A stretch of DNA of 64,000 nt from Flavobacterium frigoris (GCF_900111075.1 NZ_FOFZ01000004.1:186001-250000), one strand, 5' to 3'; shown: positions 18,176 through 29,864, counted from the first letter of the stretch. Made by a program: numbers and translations. The notes: generated by a model from the letters alone, not told the origin.

Positions 18176-19363
18176 CTAAGAAATAACTCCCGAACCAACT
18201 AATTCATCTTCTATATACCAGGCAACAAACTGTCCTTCTGTAATAGCTGATTGTGGTTCCCGAAAAGAAACATACATTCCGTTTTCAAATTGGTGTAAAG
18301 TAGCTGCTTGTAATGGCTGTCTGTAGCGTATTCTTGCCATAACTTCCATTTCTTCTCCATTAGCCAAGGTCATATCTGTACGAATCCAGTGTACTTCAGA
18401 TTTTTCTATAAACAAGCCTTTTCTAAACAATCCTGGATGCTGACTACTCAAACCGGTGTAAATTGTATTAGTCTCTACATTAGTAGCGATAATAAACAAA
18501 GGGTCTTTATTCCCTCCCACATTTAGTCCTTTTCGTTGACCAATGGTGAAATAATGAGCCCCTTGATGCTTCCCTACTACTTTCCCCATTTCTGGAGTGT
18601 ATACTTTTTTATTCGAAGCCAATGCTAATGCTTGTTCGGCAGATAATCCTTCTTGCACTTCAATGGCATATATAGAATCATCTTTATCAATTTGTATAAT
18701 CGAACCTTCTTTTGGCTGCAATTTTTGCTGCAAAAATTCCGGCAAACGAACTTTACCTATAAAACACAACCCTTGAGAATCTTTCTTTTCGGCAGTTACC
18801 AATTCCATTTCAGCAGCAATTTCACGCACTTCAGGTTTGGTTAACTCACCTATAGGAAATAACGATTTCGATAATTGTTCTTGTGACAATTGACATAGAA
18901 AATACGATTGATCTTTATTATTATCAGCACCGGCAAGTAATTGATATACCGTTTCACCATTGACCTCAATTTCACTTTTTCTACAATAATGACCTGTAGC
19001 AACATAATCCGCTCCCAAGCTTAAAGCAATTTTCATGAAAACGTCAAATTTTATTTCGCGATTACAAAGTACATCAGGGTTTGGAGTTCTTCCCTTCTCA
19101 TATTCATTGAACATGTAATCCACAATTTTCTCCTTATATTCTTCACTTAAATCGACTGTTTGAAAAGGAATTCCTAATTTTTCAGCAACTAACAATGCAT
19201 CATTACTGTCTTCTAACCATGGGCAATCGTTTGAAATGGTAACCGAATCATCATGCCAATTTTTCATAAAAAGACCTATCACTTCATATCCTTGTTGCTG
19301 CAGCAAATACGCAGCAACACTTGAATCCACACCTCCAGAAAGTCCTACTACAACTCGCTTCAT
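18176..19363 (-). CDS. mnmA: tRNA-specific 2-thiouridylase MnmA
   Basis: MnmA adds sulfur to U34 of tRNA-Glu, -Gln and -Lys. The 395-residue protein has the PP-loop ATP site [15 protein letters not shown] near the N-terminus. Its catalytic cysteines lie in [12 protein letters not shown] and [10 protein letters not shown], with the family block [15 protein letters not shown]. The length is slightly above average for the family because of an insertion near residues 220-260. It is transcribed from a promoter with both -33 and -7 elements. Three tRNA-Glu(UUC) genes, substrates of this enzyme, lie elsewhere in the window. Confidence 0.98.
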   Translation of the reverse strand: MKRVVVGLSGGVDSSVAAYLLQQQGYEVIGLFMKNWHDDSVTISNDCPWLEDSNDALLVAEKLGIPFQTVDLSEEYKEKIVDYMFNEYEKGRTPNPDVLCNREIKFDVFMKIALSLGADYVATGHYCRKSEIEVNGETVYQLLAGADNNKDQSYFLCQLSQEQLSKSLFPIGELTKPEVREIAAEMELVTAEKKDSQGLCFIGKVRLPEFLQQKLQPKEGSIIQIDKDDSIYAIEVQEGLSAEQALALASNKKVYTPEMGKVVGKHQGAHYFTIGQRKGLNVGGNKDPLFIIATNVETNTIYTGLSSQHPGLFRKGLFIEKSEVHWIRTDMTLANGEEMEVMARIRYRQPLQAATLHQFENGMYVSFREPQSAITEGQFVAWYIEDELVGSGVIS

Positions 19364-19394
19364 TTTATACTCTTTATTAATTTTTACAAGACTG

Positions 19395-19422
19395 CAAAGT
19401 TACAATGTTTTTATTACAACAA
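19395..19422 (-). promoter_or_regulatory. Promoter of mnmA
   Basis: The minus strand reads TTG (19422-19420), 17 bases, then TAACTTTG (19402-19395), matching both Bacteroidota promoter elements. It lies 31 bases before the mnmA ATG. Confidence 0.8.
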
Positions 19423-19438
19423 CTGTTCTACAATAAAC

Positions 19439-20149
19439 TTAATTCCCCTTGGACTTCGCTGCATTATCGGGAGTGCTCATGTTCATTTCTTTGACAAGTT
19501 TTCCATTTGTATAAAATTGCCAAAGCCCCGCTTTCTTCCCGTTGATGAATTTACCTTTTGAGACTACATTACCTTGAGTGTCTTTAAAAATGGCTAATCC
19601 ATTATATTCATTATTCTTATAAATCGATTCTTCAAGTACAATTCCATTCTCTGAAAAACTCTTGTAGCTACCGTCTTTTGCATTGCTTCTATAATTTATT
19701 TCTTCAGCAACTTTGCCGCTAGGGTAGTATACAGATCGCAAACCTTCTAGCTTACCCCTCTTATAATTTTCGACAGTCATAACCGTTTTAGAAGCCTGAT
19801 GATAGTATTTCCATTCCCCTTCAAACAACTTATTGAACACCTTACCTTCACTTACCTTATTTTTTGCCTGATCATAAAACACCGTATACGCTGAATTATC
19901 TCTACCATTAAATTCTCTGGTAGCTATTATTGATTTTGCTTTAGTGTCGTCATAAAAACTAAATACTCCTACTTCTTTACCATGTTCGAAAGTGCCTTCG
20001 TATTTTGATCTTTTAGAATCTACGTAAAACCCCTTCCAAACTCCATTTTTTTTACCTTTTTCATCGACCTTATTATAATCTAGTTGAGCGACGGTAATAT
20101 GACTCGAGAATATTAAAAATAGAAGAAAATAAAATTTATACTCTTTCAT
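19439..20149 (-). CDS. Secreted MORN-repeat protein (YwqK-like family)
   Basis: The 236-residue protein has a signal peptide (to about residue 22) and a chain of MORN-type repeats: GVWKGFYVDSKRSKYEGTF, EGEWKYYHQ, GLRSVYYPSGKVAEEINY, GSYKSFSENGIVLEE and GLWQFYTNGKL. Databases often name such proteins after the YwqK 'antitoxin' family, but no toxin partner is adjacent and the export signal makes that role unlikely here. Function unknown; in Bacteroidota these proteins are usually periplasmic or surface-exposed. It lies upstream of mnmA on the same strand, but mnmA has its own promoter. Confidence 0.82.
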   Translation of the reverse strand: MKEYKFYFLLFLIFSSHITVAQLDYNKVDEKGKKNGVWKGFYVDSKRSKYEGTFEHGKEVGVFSFYDDTKAKSIIATREFNGRDNSAYTVFYDQAKNKVSEGKVFNKLFEGEWKYYHQASKTVMTVENYKRGKLEGLRSVYYPSGKVAEEINYRSNAKDGSYKSFSENGIVLEESIYKNNEYNGLAIFKDTQGNVVSKGKFINGKKAGLWQFYTNGKLVKEMNMSTPDNAAKSKGN

Positions 20150-20641
20150 TGTATTGTATGGTTTAAGGCTATTATTATAAAAACAAAATTACTCCTTTTA
20201 TATCTAAACGTTTTTATATTTTATTTTATTATCCAACAATTTATGAATGCCTTTGACAAATTCAAAATAACATTCGAATAAATTAAATAAAACACCAAAC
20301 TATATTTCTTTACGACGAATTGCGATAACGTGGAGTCCTATTTTCGAATGAAACCTAAATGAAGCTAAACAAAAAAACACCTAATATCGAAAGAACCTTA
20401 CTAAAACAGCATTGGTTTTTGTTTAACATTATAAAATCAGGTAAAAAACTAATTTTTAAAAAAAAAATCATATACACTTGATTATTAGTGCTATAGTTGT
20501 TTATAAAGGGGGAAATTATAAAGATAAACAGTTTTAAAAAAAAACATAAATTTTAATTTTGTTTACTATTTTTTATATAAAAATTAAACAAAATACAAAA
20601 AACTATAATTACTTTAGCTCAAACATTTAAATATAAATATT
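20150..20641. other. AT-rich intergenic region between divergent genes
   Basis: About 490 bases separate the MORN-type gene and the fasciclin gene. It is very AT-rich with several poly-A runs. No coding stretch, hairpin or exact TAnnTTTG box with good spacing was found; promoters for both genes are expected here but not visible to me. Confidence 0.45.
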
Positions 20642-21607
20642 ATGAAAAATCTATTTAAAACTAAAATTTTTACTTTGATTGTCTGTCTCTCTATCTTTGC
20701 AACTTCTTGTAGTGATGATAACAATAATGAGACTCCTCCCGTAGACAACACGATAACAGGAATCGCTTCAAAAACAGCTGATTTCAGTATTCTAGTTCAA
20801 GCATTAACAAAAGCAGAACTAGCAACGACCTTACAAGGAAGCGGACCATTTACAGTATTCGCTCCTACTAACGATGCTTTTACAGCATTTCTTACCGCAG
20901 GCGGATACGCAAGTATAAATGATGTTCCAAAAGCTGCGCTAACACAAGTTTTACTGAATCACGTTGTTAGCGGCGCGGTAAAATCAACAGATTTAACAAC
21001 CACTTATATCAAAACTTTGGCCAAAGGAACTGCCTCTACTACAAACAACTTAAGCATGTTTGTTAATACTACCTCTGGTAACGTAAAACTAAACGGTGTT
21101 GCCACCGTTACAACTGCTGATATTATCGCTTCTAATGGTGTTATACATATCGTTGATAAAGTAATCGATTTACCTACAATTGTAACTCACGCTACAGCCA
21201 ATCCTAATTTCACCTCCTTAGTTGGTGCTTTGACGGGAGCAGGACAACCGGATTTCGTAACCATTTTGTCTGGAGTAGGACCATTTACAGTATTCGCTCC
21301 TACTAACGATGCTTTTACATCTCTAAATACGGAGTTAGCTCCTGGAGGAATAGCAAGTGTTTCTGCTGCTAATTTGACAAAAGTATTACAATACCATGTT
21401 GTATCAGGAAACATTCTTGCGGCTAGTTTAACCGAAGGTCAAATTGTTTCTACATTACAAACACCGCAAACTTTTACAATTCAACTGACAGGAGGAGCTA
21501 CAATAAAAGATGCAAATAACAGAATATCAACTATTGTAGCGACTGATGTACAATGTTCTAATGGAGTTATTCATGTACTAAACAAAGTTTTATTACCTAC
21601 TTTATAA
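20642..21607 (+). CDS. Lipoprotein with two fasciclin (FAS1) domains
   Basis: The 321-residue lipoprotein has a lipobox-type signal ending FATSC (Cys23). An acidic Asn-rich linker is followed by two FAS1 domains at about 38-183 and 186-320. Each shows the H1 motif GPFTVFAPTNDAF and the H2-type ending NGVIHIVDKVI or NGVIHVLNKVL. FAS1 domains mediate adhesion in surface proteins. The two H1 motifs are encoded by an identical 42-bp sequence, which suggests recent exchange between the domains. It is a single gene with a downstream terminator. Confidence 0.93.
   Translation: MKNLFKTKIFTLIVCLSIFATSCSDDNNNETPPVDNTITGIASKTADFSILVQALTKAELATTLQGSGPFTVFAPTNDAFTAFLTAGGYASINDVPKAALTQVLLNHVVSGAVKSTDLTTTYIKTLAKGTASTTNNLSMFVNTTSGNVKLNGVATVTTADIIASNGVIHIVDKVIDLPTIVTHATANPNFTSLVGALTGAGQPDFVTILSGVGPFTVFAPTNDAFTSLNTELAPGGIASVSAANLTKVLQYHVVSGNILAASLTEGQIVSTLQTPQTFTIQLTGGATIKDANNRISTIVATDVQCSNGVIHVLNKVLLPTL
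20843..20884 (+). repeat. 42-bp perfect direct repeat shared by the two FAS1 domains
   Basis: The 42 bases at 20843-20884 recur without change at 21278-21319, starting GGACCATTTACAGTATTCGC. The rest of the two domains is clearly more divergent at both protein and DNA level. Confidence 0.9.
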
Positions 21608-21630
21608 AAACCAAAATAATTATAAAACAA

Positions 21631-21656
21631 AAAAGCTCCCAAAATTGGGAGCTTTT
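21631..21656. terminator. Bidirectional terminator between the fasciclin gene and yidC
   Basis: AAAAGCTCCCAA (21631-21642) pairs with TTGGGAGCTTTT (21645-21656). It works for both converging genes, 23 bases after the fasciclin gene and 18 bases after the yidC stop codon. Confidence 0.85.
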
Positions 21657-21674
21657 ATTATGAAATAGAAATTA

Positions 21675-23579
21675 CTATTTCTTTTGATCTTTTGCTTTTT
21701 GAGCCTCAGCTTGCTCCATAACTTCTTGAAGTTTACGTTGGAACTTACCTTGTTTCTTAGGCTCTTTTTTCTTGTTCTCTTGAATTTGAGCATGAATCTT
21801 ATCACTATCAATAATATAATTCTTAATTACAAGCATGATTCCTATTGTAATTGTATTCGAAACAAAATAATACAAACTCAACCCAGAAGCATAACTATTA
21901 AAGAAAAACAACATCATTAATGGCGAAACATAAATCATGATTTTCATCATTTTTGCCATGTCAGGCATACCTTCCTGTGTAGGAGCAGCCATTTGTTGAT
22001 CTCCAGTTGTCATTTTCATATAAAAGAAAATAGCTATAGAGGCAAGAATGGGAAACAAACTAATATGACTACCGTATGCCGGAATGTGAAACGGTAACTC
22101 ATAAATAGAGTCAAAAGAAGATAAATCGTCTGCCCAAAGGAATCCTTTTTGTCTTAAACTTATTGCCGAAGGAAAGAATTGAAATAAAGCATAAAATATC
22201 GGGGCTTGCATCAGTCCCGGTATACAACCAGCCATTGGATTCACACCCGCTTTATTGTAAAGCTTCATTGTTTCCTGCTGCTTTTTCATTGCGTCTTTTT
22301 TGAATTTTTCCCCAAGTTCATTAATTTCAGGTCTCAATACTTTCATTTTTGCCTGTGACAAAAATGATTTATATGTGATAGGTGACATCGCTAATTTCAC
22401 TAGCACTGTAAACAATATAATAGCCCAACCGTGTTGAATAAACAAACTTAAGAAACCATACATTGGTATAAAGGCATGACGGTTAATCCAACCAAAAATA
22501 CCCCAACCCAAAGCAACAATATCTTCTAAGTTTTTATCATATGATTTCAACAAAGTATAATCAGTTGGCCCGTAGTACCAATTCATTTTTTGATCAATCT
22601 CTCCGTTTTTGAACACTAAAGGAATAACTGCCTTGAATTGTTTTGTAAAAACCGTATCAATTTTATCGTCATTAACTAAATTATTTGAAAATAATTCCGC
22701 TTTAGACAAAGGCACATCTGAAACTAAAATAGAAGTGAAAAAGTGTTGCTTATAAGCAATATAAGATACATCACTAACCGTTTCTGTCTCGTCATTACCT
22801 AATCCTAAATAATTACTTTTCCCATCTTCATGTTCGTAATAAAGTTCAGAATAGCGATTTTCATAGCTAATACTCTTTTCATTTGTGTACGTTTTTAGGT
22901 CCCATTCCAGGTTTAAAGGTTTTGAAGTATTCAAGACTTTACTCAATCCTTGCGACTGAATATCAAAGTCTAACATATAATCATCCGCTTTAAGTACATA
23001 TTTATATTCTAGATATTCATTAGAACCTGCTTTTAAGCGCATCGATAAAACTTGATCTTCACCGTTTTTTGTCAATGTCGGTTCAAAAAACAAATCTTTT
23101 GTATTTAAGGTACGATTATCACTAGTAAGCAACTGCACATTCAGATTAGCGTTATTGTCTTTAATCAACTCTACTAATTGCCCAGATCCTTTTTTAAATC
23201 TTTCGAATTTCTTTAAAGTAGCTTCTACAATATATCCTCCTTTATTAGCTATTGTTAACTTAACTAATTTATTTTCTATAGTTGTAAAACCTTCTTTAGC
23301 TGACGGTAATGTAGCAGAATAAGCAAAATTTCCAAGCTTTTTCTCTAATTGTGCTAATTGAGTAGAATCGCCGGTAGAAGCGACAGCAACTGTAGCTTCG
23401 GCAACCACTTTATCATTTAACTCTTTCGCTTTAGCCTCTTTAACCACCAATTCCTTTTGCGCTTTCTCAGCAGCAATTACTTTAGGATCTGGTTGATTTT
23501 GATACATTATCCAAAGTAATATTCCAAAAATCAATACAAAACCAATTATCGAATTCGGGTCAAATTTCTTTTGTTCCAT
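21675..23579 (-). CDS. yidC: Membrane protein insertase YidC
   Basis: YidC inserts proteins into the inner membrane alone or with SecYEG. The 634-residue protein has the Gram-negative form: an N-terminal membrane anchor (about 11-21), a large periplasmic P1 domain (about 65-355), then the conserved hydrophobic core from about 370 to 590. Family sequences include GWAIILFTVLVKLAMSPITY with the conserved Arg-containing loop after it, and AGCIPGLMQAPIFYALFQFF. The C-terminus is Lys-rich, as expected for ribosome contact. It lies 85 bases downstream of pyrG on the same strand. Confidence 0.98.
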   Translation of the reverse strand: MEQKKFDPNSIIGFVLIFGILLWIMYQNQPDPKVIAAEKAQKELVVKEAKAKELNDKVVAEATVAVASTGDSTQLAQLEKKLGNFAYSATLPSAKEGFTTIENKLVKLTIANKGGYIVEATLKKFERFKKGSGQLVELIKDNNANLNVQLLTSDNRTLNTKDLFFEPTLTKNGEDQVLSMRLKAGSNEYLEYKYVLKADDYMLDFDIQSQGLSKVLNTSKPLNLEWDLKTYTNEKSISYENRYSELYYEHEDGKSNYLGLGNDETETVSDVSYIAYKQHFFTSILVSDVPLSKAELFSNNLVNDDKIDTVFTKQFKAVIPLVFKNGEIDQKMNWYYGPTDYTLLKSYDKNLEDIVALGWGIFGWINRHAFIPMYGFLSLFIQHGWAIILFTVLVKLAMSPITYKSFLSQAKMKVLRPEINELGEKFKKDAMKKQQETMKLYNKAGVNPMAGCIPGLMQAPIFYALFQFFPSAISLRQKGFLWADDLSSFDSIYELPFHIPAYGSHISLFPILASIAIFFYMKMTTGDQQMAAPTQEGMPDMAKMMKIMIYVSPLMMLFFFNSYASGLSLYYFVSNTITIGIMLVIKNYIIDSDKIHAQIQENKKKEPKKQGKFQRKLQEVMEQAEAQKAKDQKK

Positions 23580-23664
23580 TATTATAAAAATTATTTATGT
23601 TTTATTGCTTTTCGTTTCCCAATAAACAAAGGTTAGATTCTACTATCGTGTTGAAATACTAAAA

Positions 23665-25305
<1,641 letters not shown>

Positions 25306-25317
25306 TCAAAAACTTGG

Positions 25318-25325
25318 CAAAAATA
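25318..25325 (-). promoter_or_regulatory. -7 promoter element of pyrG
   Basis: TATTTTTG on the minus strand matches TAnnTTTG, 39 bases before the pyrG ATG. No clear TTG element lies at the expected distance. Confidence 0.65.
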
Positions 25326-25410
25326 CGATTATAAATTGAGAATATGCTAATTTGAAAATGAGATAATTTGGAAAAATGACAATTGCTTAACAAAACCCAT
25401 TTTAAACAAT

Positions 25411-25443
25411 AAACCTCACTAATTTCTTAAATTAGTGAGGTTT
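25411..25443 (-). terminator. Terminator overlapping the end of the DUF3820 gene
   Basis: A 15-bp perfect stem (25411-25425 with 25429-25443) has a 3-base loop. The stop codon (25432-25434) and the last three sense codons of the DUF3820 gene lie inside the hairpin. Confidence 0.8.
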
Positions 25444-25665
25444 TGGATACCTTTTTTTAATATTTCTTATTAATTCTTCTAGTCCATTCAGCTTTAACTC
25501 ATATATAAGTTTTAATTGCTCGCCTAATTCTCCTTTCGGAAACCCTTTGTTGTTATACCATACTACGTAGTACTCAGGTAAATCAATTAAAAACTTCCCT
25601 TCATACTTTCCAAAAGGCATTTTCGTATGGGCTAATTTTATAAGTTGTTGTTGATTTTTATCCAT
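25432..25665 (-). CDS. DUF3820 family protein
   Basis: This 77-residue protein carries the DUF3820 pattern MPFGKYEGKFLIDLPEYYVVW followed by GFPKGELGEQLKLIYEL. The family (PA2201/'quorum-sensing-regulated virulence factor' by annotation) is small and poorly characterised; a nuclease-associated fold has been suggested for relatives, but nothing here proves an activity. The gene ends inside its own terminator hairpin. It has no signal peptide and should be cytoplasmic. Confidence 0.88.
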   Translation of the reverse strand: MDKNQQQLIKLAHTKMPFGKYEGKFLIDLPEYYVVWYNNKGFPKGELGEQLKLIYELKLNGLEELIRNIKKRYPKPH

Positions 25666-25747
25666 AAAGATAGTCGTGGGAGATTTGAAGTTAGAAGTGG
25701 CAGTTAGAAAATTAAAAACTCTAACGCCTAACCTCTAATCTACTTAA

Positions 25748-26149
25748 TTATTTCCAATTAAAAATGATTCGTTTTTCGATTTCAGTATTTAAACTTAAAA
25801 AAACAGGACAAGTCATCGCAGTTTTTTCTAGAATGGTTTGAATTTTTTGATCTGCACTTATGTTCATATCAAAAACAATCTCTATTGCCCCAATTCGCCT
25901 TGGCTCCGCGTTCATGATTTTTGTTACTAAAGCTGTCGCTCCAGTAAAATCCACATTCATAACGCGGGCTTTTATCCCCATAACAGTCATCATACAACTT
26001 GCTAAAGCATTTGCAACGGTATCGGTAGGCGAAAATGCTTCTCCTTTTCCGTTGTTATCCAAAGGAGCATCTGAAACAATTTCACTTCCTGATTGAACAT
26101 GTATTGACGATGTTCTTAGGTCTCCTAAGTAGGTTACTTTTGATGTCAT
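25748..26149 (-). CDS. OsmC/Ohr family peroxiredoxin-like protein
   Basis: The 133-residue protein has the OsmC fold pattern. Both redox cysteines are present: Cys52 in ANALASCMMTVMG and Cys114 in TAMTCPVFLSL. The active-site region is SPTDTVANAL. Members reduce organic hydroperoxides; the short form without further domains is common in Flavobacteria (YhfA/OsmC group). It is a single gene, 80 bases upstream of the DUF3820 gene. Confidence 0.9.
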   Translation of the reverse strand: MTSKVTYLGDLRTSSIHVQSGSEIVSDAPLDNNGKGEAFSPTDTVANALASCMMTVMGIKARVMNVDFTGATALVTKIMNAEPRRIGAIEIVFDMNISADQKIQTILEKTAMTCPVFLSLNTEIEKRIIFNWK

Positions 26150-26236
26150 TTGTGTTATTATTTGTTATTTTGGTCACATGTAATTCGCATTTGACTTCTA
26201 TTCGTGCTGCATAACATTTCCGTTATGCTAATGTAA

Positions 26237-28207
26237 TTAGTTTGCTTCTTTTATCGTCATATCTGTATCATAATACAAAATAAAAACACCTTTATTTGTG
26301 TACCCGCCATCCTCTTTTTTATAGTATTCAAACTTATTCTCGCCTCGTTTTGTCGCTGCTGAATTTACAGTATCTTCAAAACTTTTATTTTGAACTAATC
26401 GAATCATGGTATCAAAAGTCAAATCAAAACCACGAGTAGCATAATCACTTGGGAAAATATTATTTACTTTTCTATATTTCTTTTCAAAAATTGCCGCTTC
26501 AGGAGACACATAGTCACTAGTTACCGACGGATACATTAGTTTTAATTTTGTAAGATTTAAATATTTAATTTCATCTGTATCTAATGTTTCATTAGGCTCT
26601 AAAATCACCAACTGCACCTGATAAGCTGGCATAGAACTCAACATAGCGGCTATAGTAGTTTTTATCATCCAGGTATTCCCTGTTTCCATTACTACATAAT
26701 TCAATTTATCCTTGACCAACATACTTTTAAGACTTTCCGCTGATAAACTTCCATTATCTTTAAAGGCAACAAAGGGAACTTCTTTTTGATATTGTTTTAT
26801 GTATTGTACAATAGATTCTTTTTTCTTGTCTACCACAGCAATAATATTACCATTATTTGATCGCATATAATCAAACATAGCGCCCTTAATTACTTCATTT
26901 GTAGGTATCGTTTGGTATAAGTTGCCATACGGATTTCCAACATCTTTTGAAAGTGGAGAAATAACAGGTACATTATTAACACTCAATAACTGCGCTGCTG
27001 TTTCTGCATTACTTTGATAAAACGGGCCAATAATAGCATTAGCATTCACAAGATTTCTATTCTGAATTATTGAGGCAACTTCGGAACTGTTTTTAGTTTC
27101 ACGAGAGTCATAAATATCAACATCAATAGGATAACCCAGAGTTTTAGCTGAATCTATAGCAATTAAAGCACCTGCATAAAAATCTAAAGTCATATTTAAA
27201 AACTTATCTTTTTTCAAACGTGTAAAAGTAGAATTTATAGTATCACTTTCTATATTTGCCATATTAAAAGGCAAAAGTAAAACCATTCTTTTACGATTAC
27301 TATAAATGACTTTTTCTGATAATAACTTATATTCTTTTTTATCCTCGATTGAAACGGGCACTTTTGATGGCACTTTTAAAACCATACCAATTTCAACTCC
27401 TTCAATGAGTTCTGGATTTAGGGCAATAAGCTCTTCTTGAGTCATCTCGAACATTTTTGACAAGCTGTATAATGTTTCTTTTGGTTTTACCTCATATGAA
27501 ATATACTCGACAATCGTTAAAGCTTTTTTCAAGTCTTGTTTCTCCTTTTCGCCTTTCGGCTCTGCTTTCACAGTTACTTTTTCTAGAACTTTTTCTGTAA
27601 CTTTTTCTGCTTTTGGAGCCATTCCCTTAATTATCAAACGATATCCAATAGGTAAATTATCAACCACTTCAGGATTGCGTTTCTCCAATTCCTGAATAGA
27701 AATACCATATTTTTTAGCTATAGAATATTTTGTTTCCTTTGCCAACACATCATGATAAATAAATTTATCATGATCTACAACAGTATTATTTGGGGTATTT
27801 TTTGAAGGAATAGTAAGTGTTTGCCCAATTTGCAGCCCCTCATTTTCAAGAAATGGGTTCGCTCTTTTCAAATCTTCGTCAGAAATCCCATATTTCTTTT
27901 CGATTCCATACAATGTCTCTTTTGCGATTACATCATGAGATTGGGATTGCACATTTGTTTTAGTCGGTACACTTAAAATCTGCTTACCTGATTTATTTGG
28001 AATCAGCAAGACACTGTTTGGTTTAAGACCACTTTGTGCATCAGGGTTTAATTGGTAAATATCAAATGGTGTAACTTTATACTTTTGTGCTATTTGATAG
28101 ATCGTTTCTCCTTTCTCCACTTTATGCGTTATCGCTTTTCCTTGTGAAAAAACATTTGCGGTAAACAAGAAAACAGTTATGTAGATTGCAAAAAAATACT
28201 TCATCAT
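26237..28207 (-). CDS. Secreted LysM-repeat protein with periplasmic-binding-protein-like domain
   Basis: The 656-residue protein has a signal peptide (to about residue 22). Four LysM repeats follow: HKVEKGETIYQIAQKYKVT, HDVIAKETLYGIEKKYGIS, HDVLAKETKYSIAKKYGIS and YEVKPKETLYSLSKMFEMT, covering roughly 26-278. From about 305 to 640 the protein resembles type I periplasmic binding proteins, with NANAIIGPFYQSNAE, VPVISPLSKDVGNP and DYATRGFDLTFD. LysM binds peptidoglycan, so this is probably a wall-anchored ligand-binding protein. No transporter genes are adjacent. The substrate is unknown. Confidence 0.88.
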   Translation of the reverse strand: MMKYFFAIYITVFLFTANVFSQGKAITHKVEKGETIYQIAQKYKVTPFDIYQLNPDAQSGLKPNSVLLIPNKSGKQILSVPTKTNVQSQSHDVIAKETLYGIEKKYGISDEDLKRANPFLENEGLQIGQTLTIPSKNTPNNTVVDHDKFIYHDVLAKETKYSIAKKYGISIQELEKRNPEVVDNLPIGYRLIIKGMAPKAEKVTEKVLEKVTVKAEPKGEKEKQDLKKALTIVEYISYEVKPKETLYSLSKMFEMTQEELIALNPELIEGVEIGMVLKVPSKVPVSIEDKKEYKLLSEKVIYSNRKRMVLLLPFNMANIESDTINSTFTRLKKDKFLNMTLDFYAGALIAIDSAKTLGYPIDVDIYDSRETKNSSEVASIIQNRNLVNANAIIGPFYQSNAETAAQLLSVNNVPVISPLSKDVGNPYGNLYQTIPTNEVIKGAMFDYMRSNNGNIIAVVDKKKESIVQYIKQYQKEVPFVAFKDNGSLSAESLKSMLVKDKLNYVVMETGNTWMIKTTIAAMLSSMPAYQVQLVILEPNETLDTDEIKYLNLTKLKLMYPSVTSDYVSPEAAIFEKKYRKVNNIFPSDYATRGFDLTFDTMIRLVQNKSFEDTVNSAATKRGENKFEYYKKEDGGYTNKGVFILYYDTDMTIKEAN

Positions 28208-28230
28208 AGTAGGTGTATAAATTATTTGTT

Positions 28231-28238
28231 CAAAGATA
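28231..28238 (-). promoter_or_regulatory. -7 promoter element of the LysM protein gene
   Basis: TATCTTTG on the minus strand matches TAnnTTTG, 23 bases before the ATG, immediately downstream of the guaA terminator hairpin. Confidence 0.65.
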
Positions 28239-28242
28239 ACAA

Positions 28243-28281
28243 AAACGGTACCAAATTTTAATGAAAAAATTGGTACCGTTT
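28243..28281 (-). terminator. Terminator of guaA
   Basis: AAACGGTACCAA (28243-28254) pairs perfectly with TTGGTACCGTTT (28270-28281), and the A/T bases inside extend the stem. It lies 50 bases after the guaA stop codon and just ahead of the LysM gene promoter. Confidence 0.75.
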
Positions 28282-28331
28282 ATATAAAGACTATTAAAAA
28301 TTAAATTTTTAATGTAAAATATCAATGTGAC

Positions 28332-29861
28332 TTATTCCCATTCAATTGTTGCAGGCGGTTTTGAACTAATGTCATATACCACTCTATTCACTCCTTTAAC
28401 TTTATTGATAATATCATTCGATACTTTCATTAGGAAATCATAAGGTAAATGTACCCAGTCAGCAGTCATACCATCTGTAGACTCAACAGCTCGAAGCGCA
28501 ACTACTTTTTCATAAGTACGCTCGTCTCCCATTACCCCTACACTATTTACAGGAAGAAGGATCGCTCCAGCTTGCCATACTTTGTCATACAGCCCCCAAG
28601 ATTTCAATCCATCAATAAAGACTTTATCTACATCTTGTAAAATTTGTACTTTCTCAGGAGTAATATCTCCTAAAATACGAATTGATAATCCAGGTCCAGG
28701 AAAAGGATGTCTTCCTAATAACTCAGGATCAATTCCTAATGAAGCTCCAACTCTGCGTACTTCATCTTTAAAAAGCATACGAAGCGGTTCTACAATTTTT
28801 AATTTCATATAATCAGGCAAACCACCTACATTATGATGCGATTTAATTGTAGCTGAAGGTCCTTTGACAGAAACCGACTCAATTACATCAGGATATATGG
28901 TTCCTTGTGCTAACCATTTTACGTCTTCAATTAAATGAGATTCATCATCAAAAACTTCTATAAATACTCGACCGATAATTTTACGTTTGGTTTCCGGATC
29001 ACTTACTCCTGCCAATTCTGACAAGAAACGATCTCCAGCATCTACTCCTTTAACGTTTAATCCCATTCCTTTGTATTGATCCAATACACTTTGGTACTCG
29101 TTTTTACGAAGTAAACCATTATTCACAAAAACACAATATAGGTTTTCGCCAATAGCTTGATGCAATAAGACCGCTGCCACAGTAGAATCTACTCCACCAG
29201 AAAGTCCTAAAACCACTTTGTCATTTCCAACTTTCTCTTTCAATTCCGCCACCATCTCTTCTACAAAAGCATTTGGAGTGAAATTTTGAGGAACTTCAGC
29301 GATTTTTACTAAAAAGTTCTCTAACATCTTTGAACCATCGGTTGAATGAAAAACTTCTGGATGGTATTGAATAGCATAGGTAGTTTCACCTTCAATTTTG
29401 TAAGCAGCAAATTCCACATCATGTGTACTTGCCAACTTCACACCGTTTTTAGGCAAAGCTTTAATACTATCGCTATGACTCATCCAAACTTGGCTATTCT
29501 CTGAAACACCTTCAAAGAAAACTTCATTCTCTTTAATATAAGATAAATTAGCTCTACCATATTCTCTCGTATTTGAAGCCGCTACTTCCCCACCGCTAAA
29601 GTGAGCTAAGTATTGCGCTCCGTAACATACGGCAAGCATAGGTAATTTACCTCTAATTTGAGATAAATCTGGATGTGGCGCATCTTCTCCTCTAACAGAA
29701 AAAGGGCTTCCTCCAAGAATTACGGCTTTATAACTTGATAAATCACTCGGAAAATGATTGTATGGGAAAATTTCGCAGAATATATTTAATTCGCGAACTC
29801 TACGCGCAATAAGCTGAGTATATTGCGATCCGAAATCTAAAATAAGTACGTTGTGTTGCAT
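28332..29861 (-). CDS. guaA: GMP synthase (glutamine-hydrolysing)
   Basis: GuaA converts XMP to GMP with glutamine and ATP. The 509-residue protein (start [16 protein letters not shown]) has the class I amidotransferase domain with [12 protein letters not shown] and QYHPEV. The PP-loop ATP-pyrophosphatase domain has [15 protein letters not shown], and the C-terminal dimerisation domain ends [11 protein letters not shown]. The ATG at 29861 is preferred over a TTG at 29867, because that TTG is the end of a -7 promoter box and the family N-terminus fits the ATG. Such spacing implies an extremely short leader. Confidence 0.98.
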   Translation of the reverse strand: MQHNVLILDFGSQYTQLIARRVRELNIFCEIFPYNHFPSDLSSYKAVILGGSPFSVRGEDAPHPDLSQIRGKLPMLAVCYGAQYLAHFSGGEVAASNTREYGRANLSYIKENEVFFEGVSENSQVWMSHSDSIKALPKNGVKLASTHDVEFAAYKIEGETTYAIQYHPEVFHSTDGSKMLENFLVKIAEVPQNFTPNAFVEEMVAELKEKVGNDKVVLGLSGGVDSTVAAVLLHQAIGENLYCVFVNNGLLRKNEYQSVLDQYKGMGLNVKGVDAGDRFLSELAGVSDPETKRKIIGRVFIEVFDDESHLIEDVKWLAQGTIYPDVIESVSVKGPSATIKSHHNVGGLPDYMKLKIVEPLRMLFKDEVRRVGASLGIDPELLGRHPFPGPGLSIRILGDITPEKVQILQDVDKVFIDGLKSWGLYDKVWQAGAILLPVNSVGVMGDERTYEKVVALRAVESTDGMTADWVHLPYDFLMKVSNDIINKVKGVNRVVYDISSKPPATIEWE

Positions 29862-29864
29862 GCG

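Noticed and set aside
26209..26228. A GCATAAC/GTTATGC inverted repeat after the LysM gene
   Set aside because: The stem is only 7 bp, with no T run on the minus strand, so a terminator call is not justified.
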